A program made the translations under genes and the position numbers. The notes below the pieces were generated by a model, which was given only the letters and a program-made list of their open reading frames with translations, made no database searches and was not told the DNA's origin. From Neurospora crassa OR74A (lineage: Eukaryota > Ascomycota > Sordariomycetes > Sordariales > Sordariaceae), in the NCBI RefSeq assembly GCF_000182925.2, contig NC_026503.1:4402001-4466000 (forward strand): a DNA stretch of 64,000 bases, given 5' to 3'. How positions within the stretch are numbered: position 1 is the stretch's first letter; the number at the start of each line of letters is the position of its first letter. Of this stretch, positions 10,940 to 23,071 are shown one piece after another.

Positions 10940-11792
10940 TTACTCGTCATCCTCCTCCATCTCCTCAGCACCAGCCTCACCAGGCTTCTCCAACTCGGTA
11001 ACCTCCCCGCTCGCCGCGCTCCAGTAGGCCAGCAGCTTGACACGGAACTCACTCAAGCAGATGCTGAACAGCTTCAGCAGCCTCGTCTGCCTGGAATCCA
11101 GCGTCTCGCCCTCCTTGCAGATAACGTAATCGTCACCCTCGCCGGCCTCGTCACCCAGGCAGACCTTGCCCTTGACCATGCGGGTGGGCATGCCCAGGCG
11201 GCGGAGCTCGGGCTCGAGCGTGTGGGAGACGGGCACGTCGTGCTCGGCGGGGACCTCGCCACCGGTGGAGTACAAGGGACCGGAGGGGATGGTGATGGTT
11301 CGCGTGGCGACGGAGCCGGCGCGCGCAAAGTCGACTTGTGTCAGGTTGACGAAGTAGTCCTTGATTTCCGAGGGGTCGCGGTTGGTGAAGATGAGGCCGA
11401 CGGAGCCGGACAGGTACTTGGAGAGCTTGTCGAGCCCGTCGGCTTGGGCGTCCTCGGGGGTGGTGCCGAGAGCGCGGGCGGTGAGCTTGGTCTTGCCGAA
11501 GAAGATGCTGTAGCACGGGAAGAAGAAGTGTTAGTCAATGATTGCGATTGCGATTGGATTCGGCTACTGAGTAGGAAGAAGGTGGACAATAACAAACATA
11601 CCGGCAGTCGTTCAGCTCCTTTCTGACATCCTTCAGGTAGTTGTTGCGCATGTTATCGATGCTGAAGACGAAGCAGTGCTGGTAGTTGGGGATGCATTCT
11701 CGGATGTTCTCAAAGAGCTTCTCCTTTTGTTCGCGGTTCTTCTTGGTGACCTGGGTGAGGTTGTACACCTTCGCTCTCTTGGACTTGGGCAT
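10940..11792 (-). CDS. mrt4: mRNA turnover protein 4 homologue (Mrt4), ribosome assembly factor
   Basis: Minus-strand exons 11602-11792 and 10940-11507, giving 252 residues. Intron 94 nt, GTATGT donor, ACAG acceptor; the codon for Arg at the junction joins cleanly into [10 protein letters not shown]. The N-terminus [18 protein letters not shown] and the following [18 protein letters not shown] are hallmark Mrt4 sequence. The protein is a nuclear paralogue of ribosomal stalk protein P0 (L10 family): it binds the same 25S rRNA site in pre-60S particles and is replaced by P0 during late maturation. The L10-like core is followed by the insertion domain ([22 protein letters not shown]) and an acidic tail ending EEMEEDDE. 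It lacks the P-protein tail of P0, as expected for Mrt4. Confidence 0.96.
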
Positions 11793-14700
11793 CTTGACGG
11801 TATGTGTGGGTGGTTATGGATGTAAAGATTACAAGAGATGAAGCGCACAATAACAATGCCGATACAGAGACAGAACTATGGTGGCAAAGAAAAGATGGTT
11901 GTTGGTGGTGTAGATTGGTTTTGGTTATGACAACTACCCAAATGAATCAAGAGTGGAAGTGGAATGGAAGGATCAGAATCACCAATTGATACGCAGACAG
12001 ACGGGACGGGAGCCTCTGCCGTGCCGGCGGTGCTGTGGTGCAGTCGCCTATCGCTGACTTTTGTTTTTTTTCTGCCGCGCGAAACTTTTGGGCGGTGAGC
12101 CATTGATAGGCTTTCCCCCACAATTGATTTTGGCAGGCCCCACCCAAATGGACTGCGGCCAGCCTACCCCACCTTGAACTGTGCAGCCAGCATCCCTGTT
12201 GTTGTGTTTCCCCTGGTGTATCGACGTTGTTTGGAGATTCGTTTTTGATCGTTTCCCTCCCAACTTTTGACATTTGCTTGACTTCTTCTATCGATAATCA
12301 CGATAGACATGAATTGCACTTATGTTGCTTTCCTTTTCCATGTCTCCAACAAACAATCATAGGTCTAATGGAAACGCGCACCTCGATAGTCGACAACTCA
12401 CAAGACTCATCCTCTGTTGTCCTCGGGCCTATGTAGCTCGCCTGCAGTCATTTGCGCCTGTTGCTTGGACACCAAAGCCCTTCCTGAAGAGGTTGACCTG
12501 GGAATTACCATATCGAAAGCATTCAAACAAGTTCCGTGGATTCAGCTCACTTATCCCGGCAAATTGGACAGTGTGAAAACAGCGCGTGTTCGGTTAACCT
12601 TCGCCATGGGCTCACTTCCTCAGGTTTCACGAATGATGACTCCCTCCCGTTTGTCTGACGGATATACGGGAGAATGTGTGAGCTAATCTGGAGCAACCGG
12701 TATTGGCGTTTCGTCCCGCGGCTTCACAACGACGGTCAGGCCGTTGAAGACAAGACACCCGGTGGTTGCCATCAAACGACACGCCCTTGGACAGTACACG
12801 AATGTCAAGACGAAAAGAAGACGAGCCCCTCCTTTGATGTCAAGTGATGCTGCCAAGGGCACCTGAATTCATTGCGTGAGAAGATGAGATGCTGTCGGGA
12901 ACGCAACCGGCCACCGATGGACATGATGATTTGTCGCAGTGTGATGTCAAGCCAAGTGTAGGGCTTAGTGCAAATCCGGGGAACGGGTTAAAACAACATA
13001 GGTACGTACCGACTTGAACGGCACGCAGCTAATGAAAAGTGTCTTGGTTTGGCCGATAAGGTAAGACAATAGATAAACAAGCTCGCACTTGGTGCGCCAA
13101 TCGGTCGTTTCCTCTCGGATTTAAGACTGAGAAGAGTTTGGAAGCTGCCAGAGAACTAAAGTCCCCCCAATCTTGACGGCGAGAGGTCTTTTTGATCGGT
13201 CGGTGGGTTGCACGCCGTGTGAGCCCAGCCACGCGGCAACCGCAATTTTGCCTATCCCTTTTTACCATAAGCCGCCCCAATTCGACTGCCGGATCCTCAC
13301 TTGTGTTGCGTGAGTCATTCGCCGCGAAAACGAAAAGCTTTTACATAGTCTAAAGGTATACTGGTAGTGTACATACACTACAGAACCGGCGGGGTGGGGT
13401 TCAGATTAAAGTTGAAGTTGAACAGAGATTGGAGGCGCAGAACCATGTCAACAACAAGGTCCCCATGCCGGTGGCCTGGACCGTTTGGCCGATTGTTTGC
13501 TGGGCATGGAAAAGGCATCGGCCAGCAATGGGGACCGAACACCGACGATCCAGCAGACGGCAGCTTCTGGAATGTTTACAGCCAGCAGAGTATCGCTTAT
13601 GATTGCCAGTCTTGGGTTGGCTTTGGCGATTCGGCGAAATTGGTAGCGGGTCGCATGCGGTGAAGTTGGATGACCGAGTCCGAACACGTATGTAGTGTAC
13701 ATAGTCATACGCGGAACCTGGTTGCCTGGCGAGAAAGGCTTCGGTGATGATTATGTTTCGGTGGTAGATCTGCAATTGTACTCCACCTGAAATGACAGCT
13801 GCATAGGCCGCCTTTTTCATCTTGAATCATACGCATTACACTAGAGGTGCGCTACAGATTCAACCCTTCAAAATCTGTTAGTGCAAGACCTGCAGCAGGC
13901 ATGAGATGTCGGCGGTTCTATTGGTCCAGAGCAAGCCAGATCTGGGTTGAAGGTGTCCCACCACGCACACACATTGTTGAAGCGTGCTTCAACTATGCAG
14001 AGGAGGTGGATGACTTTCACAGTCTGGGGGTTCCTGAACCCACATCCACCGGAGCGGCCTGTTGAAGGACGGTTCGTCTACAGCCAGGTTTCTTTGTTGA
14101 AGTTTCTCAGCCTCTCATTGGTCAAAAGCGTGGCACGACCCTACAACTGGTCAGGGCGTCTTGCCAAGCCATACTATGATTGGCTACTTCACAGACAGTG
14201 TCGACGACAGTCCACGCTAAAATACACTGGGTCCTTCCGTTTTTGAAATCCTTCACTATATCGCCTATCGATAAGGTTATCGTCGTCCTCCCTCATGGAA
14301 GCCATCCGAATGAGGAACGGTACAAGAGATGGAGATAACCACGCTTCAACGAATACAGCGGGCGTTGCTTGAACTAGGGATCCAGCATCGCATCGGTGTC
14401 TGAAAACTATTTTACCCAAAACTCAGAAGAAGCTCCTTACATGTACCGATCTTGGGACTTTTACAGGGGCGAACTTTTCTTGCGCAGGACGCTCAGCCAC
14501 GCAGAGGCAATGCCATGCGTTTGAGACAGAAGGCGTTAACACCGAAGCAAGTGCAAAACGCACTGCGGGATGAACAATATGTTATGCAGCATCCGGCCCC
14601 CTAAATAGTAGCCTCAACGCTAGATTAGATGAGGCATGGGGAAAGGATGAAATTCAGGGACCAGCAGCTCCACCCCGTCCAGCCAGGGGGAAACTGGAGA

Positions 14701-15097
14701 TACCTTAAAATGTTGTTGTTTAGAGCCGACGAGTTTTTCTGTTACCTCCGGGATAGCCAGGCTTTATTCAGTGGGTCAGAGCCCCAGGGAAAGGGAGCCG
14801 ATACGGGCCGTATAGAGAGAGACATGATTGGTGAAGCAGAGAGATGATGGAGGGCACTGAAGGTACCCATCGGTCGGTCGGTCGGGATCTTGACAGTGCC
14901 TATCGTCGGTTTGGGTTTGGTTTGCTGTGCACACTAGTGTATGTACCTAGCGTAGGTATTGCCCGTCCCACGAAACTGGGGGCTCTCGGACTCTTGAATG
15001 ATACCGCAGTGTACAGTATCTCCCGTCGGGGTGAGTTGGACCGGACGGGGAGGGTTGGGGGCACTTTCCTTTTGCGGCCTGGCCGTCCGCGTATGTA

Positions 15098-15121
15098 ATC
15101 GATTCAATCGATTCAATCGAT
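15098..15121. promoter_or_regulatory. Triple ATCGAT array, 9-bp spacing
   Basis: Three perfect ATCGAT palindromes start at 15098, 15107 and 15116, giving a 9-bp tandem unit (ATCGATTCA). They lie about 106 bp before a TATA box and 420 bp before the ABC transporter start. A cluster of identical palindromes at fixed spacing suggests a transcription factor platform; the factor is unknown. Confidence 0.5.
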
Positions 15122-15226
15122 TCCTTCGACTTGTCGCCGACAGCCAAGAAGTGGTAACAATCAGATTACTTCTACCTGCTTCATCCCATCTCCTTGTCTG
15201 TTTTCTCTCCCTCCCCCTCTCTCTCT

Positions 15227-15233
15227 TATATAA
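15227..15233 (+). promoter_or_regulatory. TATA box of the ABC transporter gene
   Basis: A canonical TATATAA follows a CT-rich tract and precedes a pyrimidine-rich leader. It would place the transcription start near 15260, giving a 5' leader of about 280 nt before the ATG at 15543. TATA boxes are typical of inducible fungal genes such as drug pumps. Confidence 0.55.
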
Positions 15234-15542
15234 GCCGCCTTTATCCAGACACTGAAGCTAGCCCCTCGAGGATCTCAATCCTTGGCTTAGTTCTGTCTTC
15301 CCTCCCTTCTCTTATCTCAACCTCTCCCCATCGTGCCTCGTGGCTCCCGTCCCCACCCCCACTTCACCTCGACAAAAAGTACGTACCAGGTACATCACCA
15401 TCAAACCAAAACTAGCCGAGTCGACAAGAGAGACGAGGCTTCAATATCATCCATCGACCACTCGATACCAGACTCTTCCATCATATAGCCAAGCTCGCTT
15501 TACTTGGTCACTGCAGTTACTCCCCCGCAAAGCCCCGTCAAC

Positions 15543-18500
15543 ATGGCGGCGGGTAGCCTTTCCGAAAAGGAGGGAGAACCTTCGGCCCTCCCCGTCTCCA
15601 GCCATGGCGGTTCCACCAAGGGGGATACCATCCACAAACCCGATCCTCTTAGTCTCGAAAAGGCCGACACACAGGTCGTCTCGCCAAAGAAGTCGCTCGA
15701 CGATGACCCCTACAAACACCTCCCCGAGAGGGAAGCCAAGATCCTCAAGGAGCAGGTCTTCACTCCCGACGTCAAGGTTGGCATTGCAACCCTCTACCGC
15801 TATGCCACGCGCAACGATCTGCTCATCATTGCTGTCTCGGCCATCTGCGCCATCGCTGCTGGTGCTGCCCTGCCGCTCATGACCGTCATCTTCGGTAACC
15901 TTCAGGGTACTTTCCAAAACTACTTCGCGGGGGTCACCACCTACGATGACTTCACCGACGAGTTGGCCCGCTTGGTCCTTTACTTTGTCTATCTGGCCAT
16001 TGGCGAGTTCGTCACCATGTACATCACCACCGTCGGCTTCATCTACTCTGGAGAGCACATCAGTGGAAAGATTCGTGAGCACTACCTCGAGAGCTGCATG
16101 AGGCAGAACATTGGCTTCTTCGATAAGCTTGGCGCTGGTGAGGTCACCACGCGCATCACTGCCGACACCAACTTGATCCAGGAAGGCATTTCCGAAAAGG
16201 TCGGCTTGACGCTCCAGGCTCTTGCCACCTTCATTGCCGCCTTTGTCATTGGATTCGTCAGCTTCTGGAAGCTTACCCTCATCCTCTTGAGTACCGTTGT
16301 CGCCTTGACCCTTGTCATGGGCGGTGGTTCTCAGTTCATCATCAAGTTCTCCAAGCAAAACATCGCCGCTTACGCCGAAGGTGGCTCGGTTGCCGATGAA
16401 GTCATCAGCAGTGTTCGCAATGCCATCGCTTTTGGCACTCAGGACCGCCTGGCTCGTCGGTACGATGCTCATCTTACTCGCGCCGAGCACTTTGGCTTCA
16501 GGCTCAAGGGCTCCATTGGTGTCATGGTTGCCGGCATGATGACGGTGCTGTATCTGAACTACGGCTTGGCCTTCTGGCAGGGTTCCCGCTTCCTTCTTAG
16601 CGGTGACACCGAGCTTCGCAAGATCCTGACTGTTATGATGAGTGTGATGATAGGAGCTTTCAACCTCGGTAACATTGCCCCGAACCTGCAGGCTTTTGTC
16701 ACCGCCTTGGGTGCTGCTGCTAAGATCTACAACACCATCGACCGTGAGTCTCCCATCGACTCCTCCAGCGAAGAGGGTGGCAAGCTCGAGAATGTCGTCG
16801 GTACCATCCGTTTGGAGAACATCAAGCATATCTACCCCTCCCGACCTGATGTTGTTGTCATGGAGGACGTCAGCCTCGTTATCCCTGCTGGCAAGACCAC
16901 TGCCCTTGTCGGAGCTTCGGGCAGTGGCAAGTCAACCATCGTCGGCTTGGTCGAAAGGTTCTATAAGCCCATTGAAGGAAAGGTTTACCTCGATGATGTC
17001 GATATTTCAACCCTCAATGTGCGTTGGTTGCGCCAGCAAATCGCCCTTGTGTCCCAGGAACCGACCCTCTTCGCTTGCACTATCTACGACAACATTCGCC
17101 ATGGCTTGATCGGTACAAAGTGGGAGTCTGAGTCCGAGGAGCAGCAGCGCGAGCGTATCTATGAGGCTGCCCGAAAAGCCAACGCGCACGACTTTATTAC
17201 CAGTCTTCCCGAGGGTTATGAGACCAATGTTGGCGAGCGTGGCTTCTTGCTCAGTGGTGGCCAGAAACAGCGTATTGCTATTGCCCGTGCTATTGTATCC
17301 GACCCCAAGATCCTGTTGCTCGATGAGGCCACTTCTGCTCTCGACACCAAGAGTGAAGGCGTCGTCCAGGCCGCTCTCGAAGTCGCCGCTGAAGGTCGCA
17401 CTACTATCACGATTGCCCACCGCCTGTCTACCATCAAGGATGCCCACAATATCGTTGTCATGGCCCAGGGTCGCATCGTCGAACAGGGCACCCACGCTGA
17501 ATTGCTCGCGAAGCGCGGCGCTTACTACAAGCTCGTCACTGCCCAGGCTATTGCAGCTGTCAATGAGATGACGGCTGAAGAAGAGGCGGCGCTTGATCAG
17601 CAGGAGGAAGCGGCTCTTATCCGCAAGGCGACCCGGAACAGCCAAAAGGAAGGAGGAGCTGCCGGCTATGTGGAGGATCCCGAAGATAACATTGCCGAAA
17701 AATTGGACCGCAGCAAGTCGCAACAGAGCGTCAGTTCCGTTGCTATTGCCGCACGCAAGAAGGAAGAGCCCAAGGAGTACGGCCTGTGGACACTCATCAA
17801 GCTTATTGCTAGCTTCAACAAGAAGGAGTGGCACATGATGCTCGTCGGTATCTTCTTCTCGGCCATCTGCGGTGCCGGTAACCCTACTCAGGCTGTCTTC
17901 TTTGCCAAGCTTATCAGCTCTCTGTAAGTTGCTGTCCCCCAAACTGTCTTGCTTGGCAAAATCACTAACCGATCATAGGTCTCGCCCCATTGTCAACGAA
18001 GAAATTAGAGCCTCCATCAAGTCGGATGCCTCCTTCTGGTGTCTGATGTACCTCATGCTTGCTCTTGTGCAGTGCCTCGCCTTCTCCGTCCAGGGCTGGC
18101 TCTTTGCCAAGTGCAGCGAGCGTTTGATCCACAGAGTTCGCGACATGGCTTTCCGCTCCTTCCTTCGCCAGGATGTCGAGTTCTTTGACCGGGATGAAAA
18201 CTCGGCGGGTGCGCTCACTTCGTTCCTGAGCACCGAAACCACGCACGTTGCCGGTCTGTCTGGTGTCACCCTCGGTACAATCATCATGGTCCTGACTACG
18301 CTCATTGCCGCTTGCACTGTCGCTTTGGCCTTGGGCTGGAAGCTTGCCCTTGTGTGCATTGCCACCATCCCCATCCTTCTCGGCTGTGGCTTCTATCGCT
18401 TCTGGATGATTGCTCACTATCAGCGCCGCGCCAAGAGCGCTTATGCTGGATCTGCCAGCTACGCTTCCGAGGCCATCACGGCCATGCGTACTGTCGCTTC

Positions 18501-19611
18501 CTTGACTCGTGAGCAGGACGTTCTTCAGCATTACAAGGACTCACTGGCCAAGCAACAGCATGCCAGCTTGATCTCGGTTCTCAAGTCCAGTCTTCTCTTT
18601 GCTGCTTCCAACTCTCTCATGTTCCTTGCTTTTGCCTTGGGTTTCTGGTACGGTGGTACTTTGATTGCCAAGCACGAGTATGACATGTTCACCTTCTTCA
18701 TTGTGTTTTCGTCGGTTATTTTTGGTGCCCAGTCTGCCGGTTCCGTCTTCAGCTTTGCTCCCGATATGGGTAAGGCCACCGAGGCCGCTCGTGACCTCAA
18801 GGAGCTCTTTGACCGCAAGCCGACTGTCGATACCTGGTCGAACGAAGGTGACTTGATCAAGCAGGTTGATGGTACCATTGAGTTCCGCGATGTTCATTTC
18901 CGTTACCCGACTAGGCCCGAGCAACCCGTCCTCCGTGGTCTCAACCTGTCCATCCAGCCTGGTCAATATGTCGCTCTTGTAGGAGCTTCTGGATGCGGCA
19001 AGTCCACGACCATTGCCCTTTTGGAAAGGTTCTATGACCCTCTTAGCGGCGGCATCTTTATCGACGGACGCGAAATCAGCAGCCTCAATGTCAACGAATA
19101 CCGCAGCTTCATTGCCCTCGTCTCACAGGAACCGACTTTGTACCAGGGTACCGTCCGCGAGAACATCATCCTCGGAGCCAACAACGACGTCACGGATGAG
19201 CAGATCAAGTTCGCCTGCCAGGAAGCCAACATTTATGACTTTATCATGTCTCTCCCCGATGGCATGAACACCTTGGTCGGTTCCAAGGGTGCATTGCTCT
19301 CGGGTGGCCAGAAGCAGCGTATCGCTATCGCCCGCGCGCTGATCCGCGATCCCAAGATTCTGTTGCTCGATGAGGCGACGTCGGCTCTGGATTCTGAGTC
19401 GGAGCACGTTGTGCAGGCGGCGTTGGATAAGGCTGCCAAGGGTAGAACTACCATTGCGGTTGCGCATCGTCTCAGCACGATTCAGAAGGCGGACATCATC
19501 TATGTGTTTGACCAGGGCAGGATTGTTGAGCAGGGTACGCATTCGGAGTTGATGAAGAAGAATGGCAGGTATGCAGAGTTGGTTAACCTGCAGAGTCTGG
19601 AGAAGCATTAA
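15543..19611 (+). CDS. ABCB-type full multidrug transporter (Pmd1/leptomycin-resistance family)
   Basis: Exons 15543-17923 and 17979-19611, giving 1,337 residues arranged TMD1-NBD1-TMD2-NBD2, the P-glycoprotein layout. NBD1 has Walker A GASGSGKST (about residue 457), signature LSGGQKQRIAIARA (about 570) and Walker B ILLLDEATSALD. NBD2 has Walker A GASGCGKSTT (about 1130), signature LSGGQKQR (about 1233) and a second ILLLDEATSALD; Q-loop VSQEPTLF/VSQEPTLY and switch His in AHRLST are present in both halves, so both sites look active. Each TMD should provide six membrane helices. Family members pump hydrophobic drugs or peptides (S. pombe Pmd1, Aspergillus AtrD/MDR1) at the plasma membrane. The 55-nt intron (GTAAGT donor, CACTAAC branch point) sits in TMD2. 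The ATG at 15543 (MAAGSLSEKEG) is the first in frame. The actual substrate cannot be read from sequence. Confidence 0.95.
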
Positions 19612-20954
19612 GCGGGGATGAAGACCAAAAAGTTGAAAAGTTTAATTTTTTCTTCTTTTTTTTTTTTTTTTTTTGCATTTGGCAAGGCGTTATATTAGAG
19701 GGATAATCTCACCACTCTATTGTGGAAGATGCTGGAATTGGTCATTAAAATTTTATACATGGCAAGAATGAGGTTAGTTGGGATATATCAGAGCTGACGA
19801 TATCTTCAGCGATGGGAGACACGACTGGCGGATTGTTGCACATGTTAGACGATACCACTGTATGTATGTACGTACGTATTATTAATGGCTAGTATGGTTG
19901 ATGGATGAGGGGGATGTTGAAAAAGAATAGACACCACTCACATAATATCAACATCTTTTGGTATTACAATAATGTACACGAAGCCTGTGTTTGAGTAAGT
20001 GATGCCAAAGATGCCTGTGAATGTCTCCGAATCCCATATCACAAGTATTAACACCTGATTATGCATTTACCAGCGAAAACTGTTATAAGCACTCGTGATT
20101 GCCACCACCATCACCCTAAGAGCGGGGCTAGTTTCCCCCTTAGTGCAGACCTGTCACTTTAGCGCTGCGGGACCCGCCCAGTAGCCGCCATTACCGCCAC
20201 TTTGGGTCGCTTTGCTCCACCCACTGTCACTGAGGAGGGGTCACCAGGGGCCGCGGGGGGCAACGTCATGGGGGGTTTCTTTCATCTTTTCCATTCCCGC
20301 TTTCCATCGGTCCCTTCGTCAATCGCCATTATAAGTCTAGACTGGTTCGTTTTACACACAGCCTCATTCACAAACGGGGTGGACAAGTGTCCTTTTGTAG
20401 CGGTGGTTTTGTATGTACGCTGCACTCGAACGGATTTCCACCGATTTATATGCAAGTCCGGGTGCGACTTGAGAAAGACGCTCAGACCCTTGCTCTCGCA
20501 TCCATCACTTCATATTTGACTGGATGACATTTCTCCCTCTTACATCTTCCTCGCAGCATCGCCTACATACATACATACATACATATATATACTTGTCCCC
20601 TACCTACCTAAACTTGACATCAGCCCCAGGCTGGACTGGCTGGGCATCAACGGGCTTTTGTCATTCTTCCTCTTTCGTTTTTATCGAGCATCAACAAACT
20701 CCGTCAGCTCGACACATCTACATACCTCTACCTTTACTGTATCCGAGTCGCATCATTTCCGCCTGCTGTGAATATATACATACTACCTACTTACCCCTAC
20801 GATTCCACTCGACGTATTTGTCAAGCAATCACTCTTCACGCGCGTCGAATCTGGACCGGACTAGAAAACCCGACAACATTAATTACATTCAACAACATCC
20901 AGACACCAACCGAACCAGACCCGAAACTGAAGTGAAGCGAAACATAAGACAACG
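19612..20954. other. Intergenic region, ABC transporter to SARAF gene
   Basis: Spacer between two plus-strand genes. It begins with a T19 run at 19656-19674 just past the transporter stop and contains (CATA)n near 20565-20590 and (GTAC)n-like repeats near 19861-19880. The 3' part should hold the promoter and leader of the SARAF-like gene. No further gene was recognised. Confidence 0.5.
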
Positions 20955-22283
20955 ATGCGCCTCCTCGATCCATCATCATCATCATCGTTGGTGGGAGTAG
21001 CAGCGCTCCTCTTTTTATCTTCGCTACTACCCAACGGTCTCAACGGTGCAGAAGCAGCAAAGTCGGGTAAAGCTAAGGATGCGGTTTTGCTTTCTAATGT
21101 ATGTCTTTCCCTTCCCTTTCCCTTTCCCCCCCCATTCCCCTTTACCCTAGGTACCTTTACCATCCCCTCTCTTAATTCTCCGTCCCTTCTCCTCCTTTCA
21201 TTCTTGTTTCCCACCACCATCATCATCACCACCACCACCACCATCATCACCACTCCCATCTACCCCCCCTTACCTTTCCCTCCTTCCTCCCATCCCCATC
21301 CCCATCCCACTCTACATCCCAGTCCTAAAAAAAAGCTAACAATCCCCCACCAGATCCGCTCCCTAACCCTCCTTCCCAACTCCAAAACCACCGGCCGCCG
21401 CCTCCCCCCCATCCCCCAACTGAAATGCACCTCCTCCCGCACCCTCTGCGCCCTCGCCTCCCCGCACATCTCCCTCATGCGCTGCGTAAACCAAGGCCCC
21501 CGCTACGACAAGGAAGACATCCAATGGTCTTGCACCGTTCCCTCCTTACCTACTACTCTCCAGCTGGGCTCCACGGACGTGATTTGCGAAGGGTATGATG
21601 GCCCCGAAGACGACTATGTCTTGAAGGGTAGTTGTGGGGTTGAGTATACCCTTGCGTTGACGGAGGAGGGGAGGAGGAAGTATGGACATGGAAATGGAAA
21701 TGGAAATGGAAATGGGGGATGGGAAGAAGGGGAAGAAGGGGAAAACAAGTGGGCGGGGTATTTGTTTGGGGTGTTGTTTGTGGGTGTGTTGGGATGGATC
21801 GTGTATAGTGCTTGTGTGCAGGCTGGTGGTGTGAATCGAGGGGTTCCTGGGGCGGAGGGACAGAGGAGAGGGTGGGGAGGAGGAGGAGGAGGAGGAGGAC
21901 CTGGTGGAGGAGGGGATTGGAATGATCCGCCGCCACCGTACCCTGGATCCAATGGATATGGCAACAAGCCGAGTGGAAGTCAGCAGCAATCGGGACAGCA
22001 ACAGCAGCAGCAGCAAGGATGGAGACCAGGGTTCTGGTCGGGACTAGCGGGTGGTGCGGCGGCTGGGTATCTAGCTGGACAGAGGGGAAGGGGGAGAGAA
22101 GAGTATGATAATCGCAATAGGGGGTATAATTACGGAAGCACATGGGGTTCGTCGTCGGGGTCGAGGAACAGGAGTTGGGGATCGTCTTCTTCGTCACGGA
22201 GCTATTCGGGTGGGGATAACGGTGGCAGTTCAGGGACGACGACTCATGAAAGTACCGGGTTCGGATCGACGAGTCGCCGCTAA
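20955..22283 (+). CDS. SARAF/TMEM66-family store-operated calcium entry regulator
   Basis: Exons 20955-21098 and 21354-22283, giving 357 residues. A signal peptide covers about residues 1-35 (hydrophobic VGVAALLFLSSLL). The ER-luminal domain carries the family cysteines: CTSSRTLC, RCVNQGP, WSC, and the diagnostic VICEGYDGPEDDYVLKGSCG. One membrane helix follows at about 180-203 (YLFGVLFVGVLGWIVYSAC), then a cytosolic Gly/Pro/Gln/Ser-rich tail ([11 protein letters not shown], poly-Q and SSSRSYSG tracts). In mammals SARAF is an ER protein that limits store-operated calcium entry through STIM1/Orai1; fungi lack a clear STIM, so the fungal partner is unknown. The 255-nt intron (GTATGT donor, CACCAG acceptor) is a multiple of three with no in-frame stop, so an unspliced product could be read through. 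Tail GGX and (GN)n repeats are slippage-prone. Confidence 0.88.
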   Translation: MRLLDPSSSSSLVGVAALLFLSSLLPNGLNGAEAAKSGKAKDAVLLSNVCLSLPFPFPPPFPFTLGTFTIPSLNSPSLLLLSFLFPTTIIITTTTTIITTPIYPPLPFPPSSHPHPHPTLHPSPKKKLTIPHQIRSLTLLPNSKTTGRRLPPIPQLKCTSSRTLCALASPHISLMRCVNQGPRYDKEDIQWSCTVPSLPTTLQLGSTDVICEGYDGPEDDYVLKGSCGVEYTLALTEEGRRKYGHGNGNGNGNGGWEEGEEGENKWAGYLFGVLFVGVLGWIVYSACVQAGGVNRGVPGAEGQRRGWGGGGGGGGPGGGGDWNDPPPPYPGSNGYGNKPSGSQQQSGQQQQQQQGWRPGFWSGLAGGAAAGYLAGQRGRGREEYDNRNRGYNYGSTWGSSSGSRNRSWGSSSSSRSYSGGDNGGSSGTTTHESTGFGSTSRR

Positions 22284-23071
22284 ATATTCAGGGATGGCTT
22301 GGTTGGATGAATGATAATAATGTATTCACATACTGACGCCACAAACCAAATACATACATACACGATGCAGAAAGGGTAACGACATAATGTTTGCGCGAGC
22401 GTATAATGATTCTTTGGAAATTATACAAAGGCTTGCTCTGAAAAACAAATCAGAGTTTAAATGGCTTTCATGTTCCGTCTCCATTCCATTCCATTTCACC
22501 CCATCCCATCCCGTTCGGTATCACATATAGACGCCATCCCCGTCACGTCCATGATCCCATAGTGTTGTTGTACATCAAAGCAATTGGATGCTGATCGCTA
22601 CCCCCCAAGACGCCGATAAAACCATTTATTGGATGTACTTCTTTCCTTCTATTCCAGTACCTAACATGACACACCCTTCGTTCCAAATAGCTTAAGATCC
22701 TTGGTCGAGGCATGGAGAGCTGGTTGTGGATGGATGGCTGTTGAGGACGTCGCCCAGGGTCCACCAGCCTCATGTTGCGAACGCGGCCCATGTTGTCTGA
22801 GTTCCTCCTGTCCGAAATTTGTCCTTCAACCCATCTCCGAACGTTTCTCTCGACAGAAACCGGTTGTCAAAATAATATCATCCGAGCTCCTCGGACCCCA
22901 TATAAACTTTTCCGTTGTAAAGTGTTCGGGTAGAGCGTACCGATCGATAATAGCTTGGTAATACTCCAAAAATCTGACATTATCAAATATACCTTCCTCC
23001 TCTTAACGTTGCCGTTTACGGAGCCATTTGCTGACCCTTCTCTGCCGAACCCCTCCCACCAAATCATCCCA
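22284..23071. other. Convergent 3' intergenic region (SARAF / BRE1)
   Basis: Facing 3' ends of the SARAF-like gene (plus) and bre-1 (minus). Contains CATTCCATTCCATTT-type repeats near 22480-22510. No gene was recognised. Confidence 0.5.

Larger units (their letters stand above)
11793..15542. other. 3.75 kb divergent intergenic region before the ABC pump
   Basis: A long spacer between the start codons of mrt4 (minus) and the ABC transporter (plus). No open frame in it looks genuine: the longest, at 13401-13820 on the minus strand, has neither family resemblance nor coding-like composition. It probably contains an extended upstream regulatory region for the transporter; a repeat array and TATA box near its right end are listed separately. 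(GGTC)n occurs near 14873-14886. Confidence 0.5.

Noticed and set aside
13401-13820. 139-codon minus-strand frame in the spacer before the ABC pump
   Set aside because: No recognised domain, codon use not gene-like, and no splice structure around it.
15447-16829. 460-codon open frame on the minus strand opposite the ABC transporter
   Set aside because: It lies antisense to strongly conserved transporter codons. Long antisense frames are a known result of C/G-biased third positions; the sequence shows no domain. The same applies to minus-strand frames at 17007-17942 and 17965-18531.
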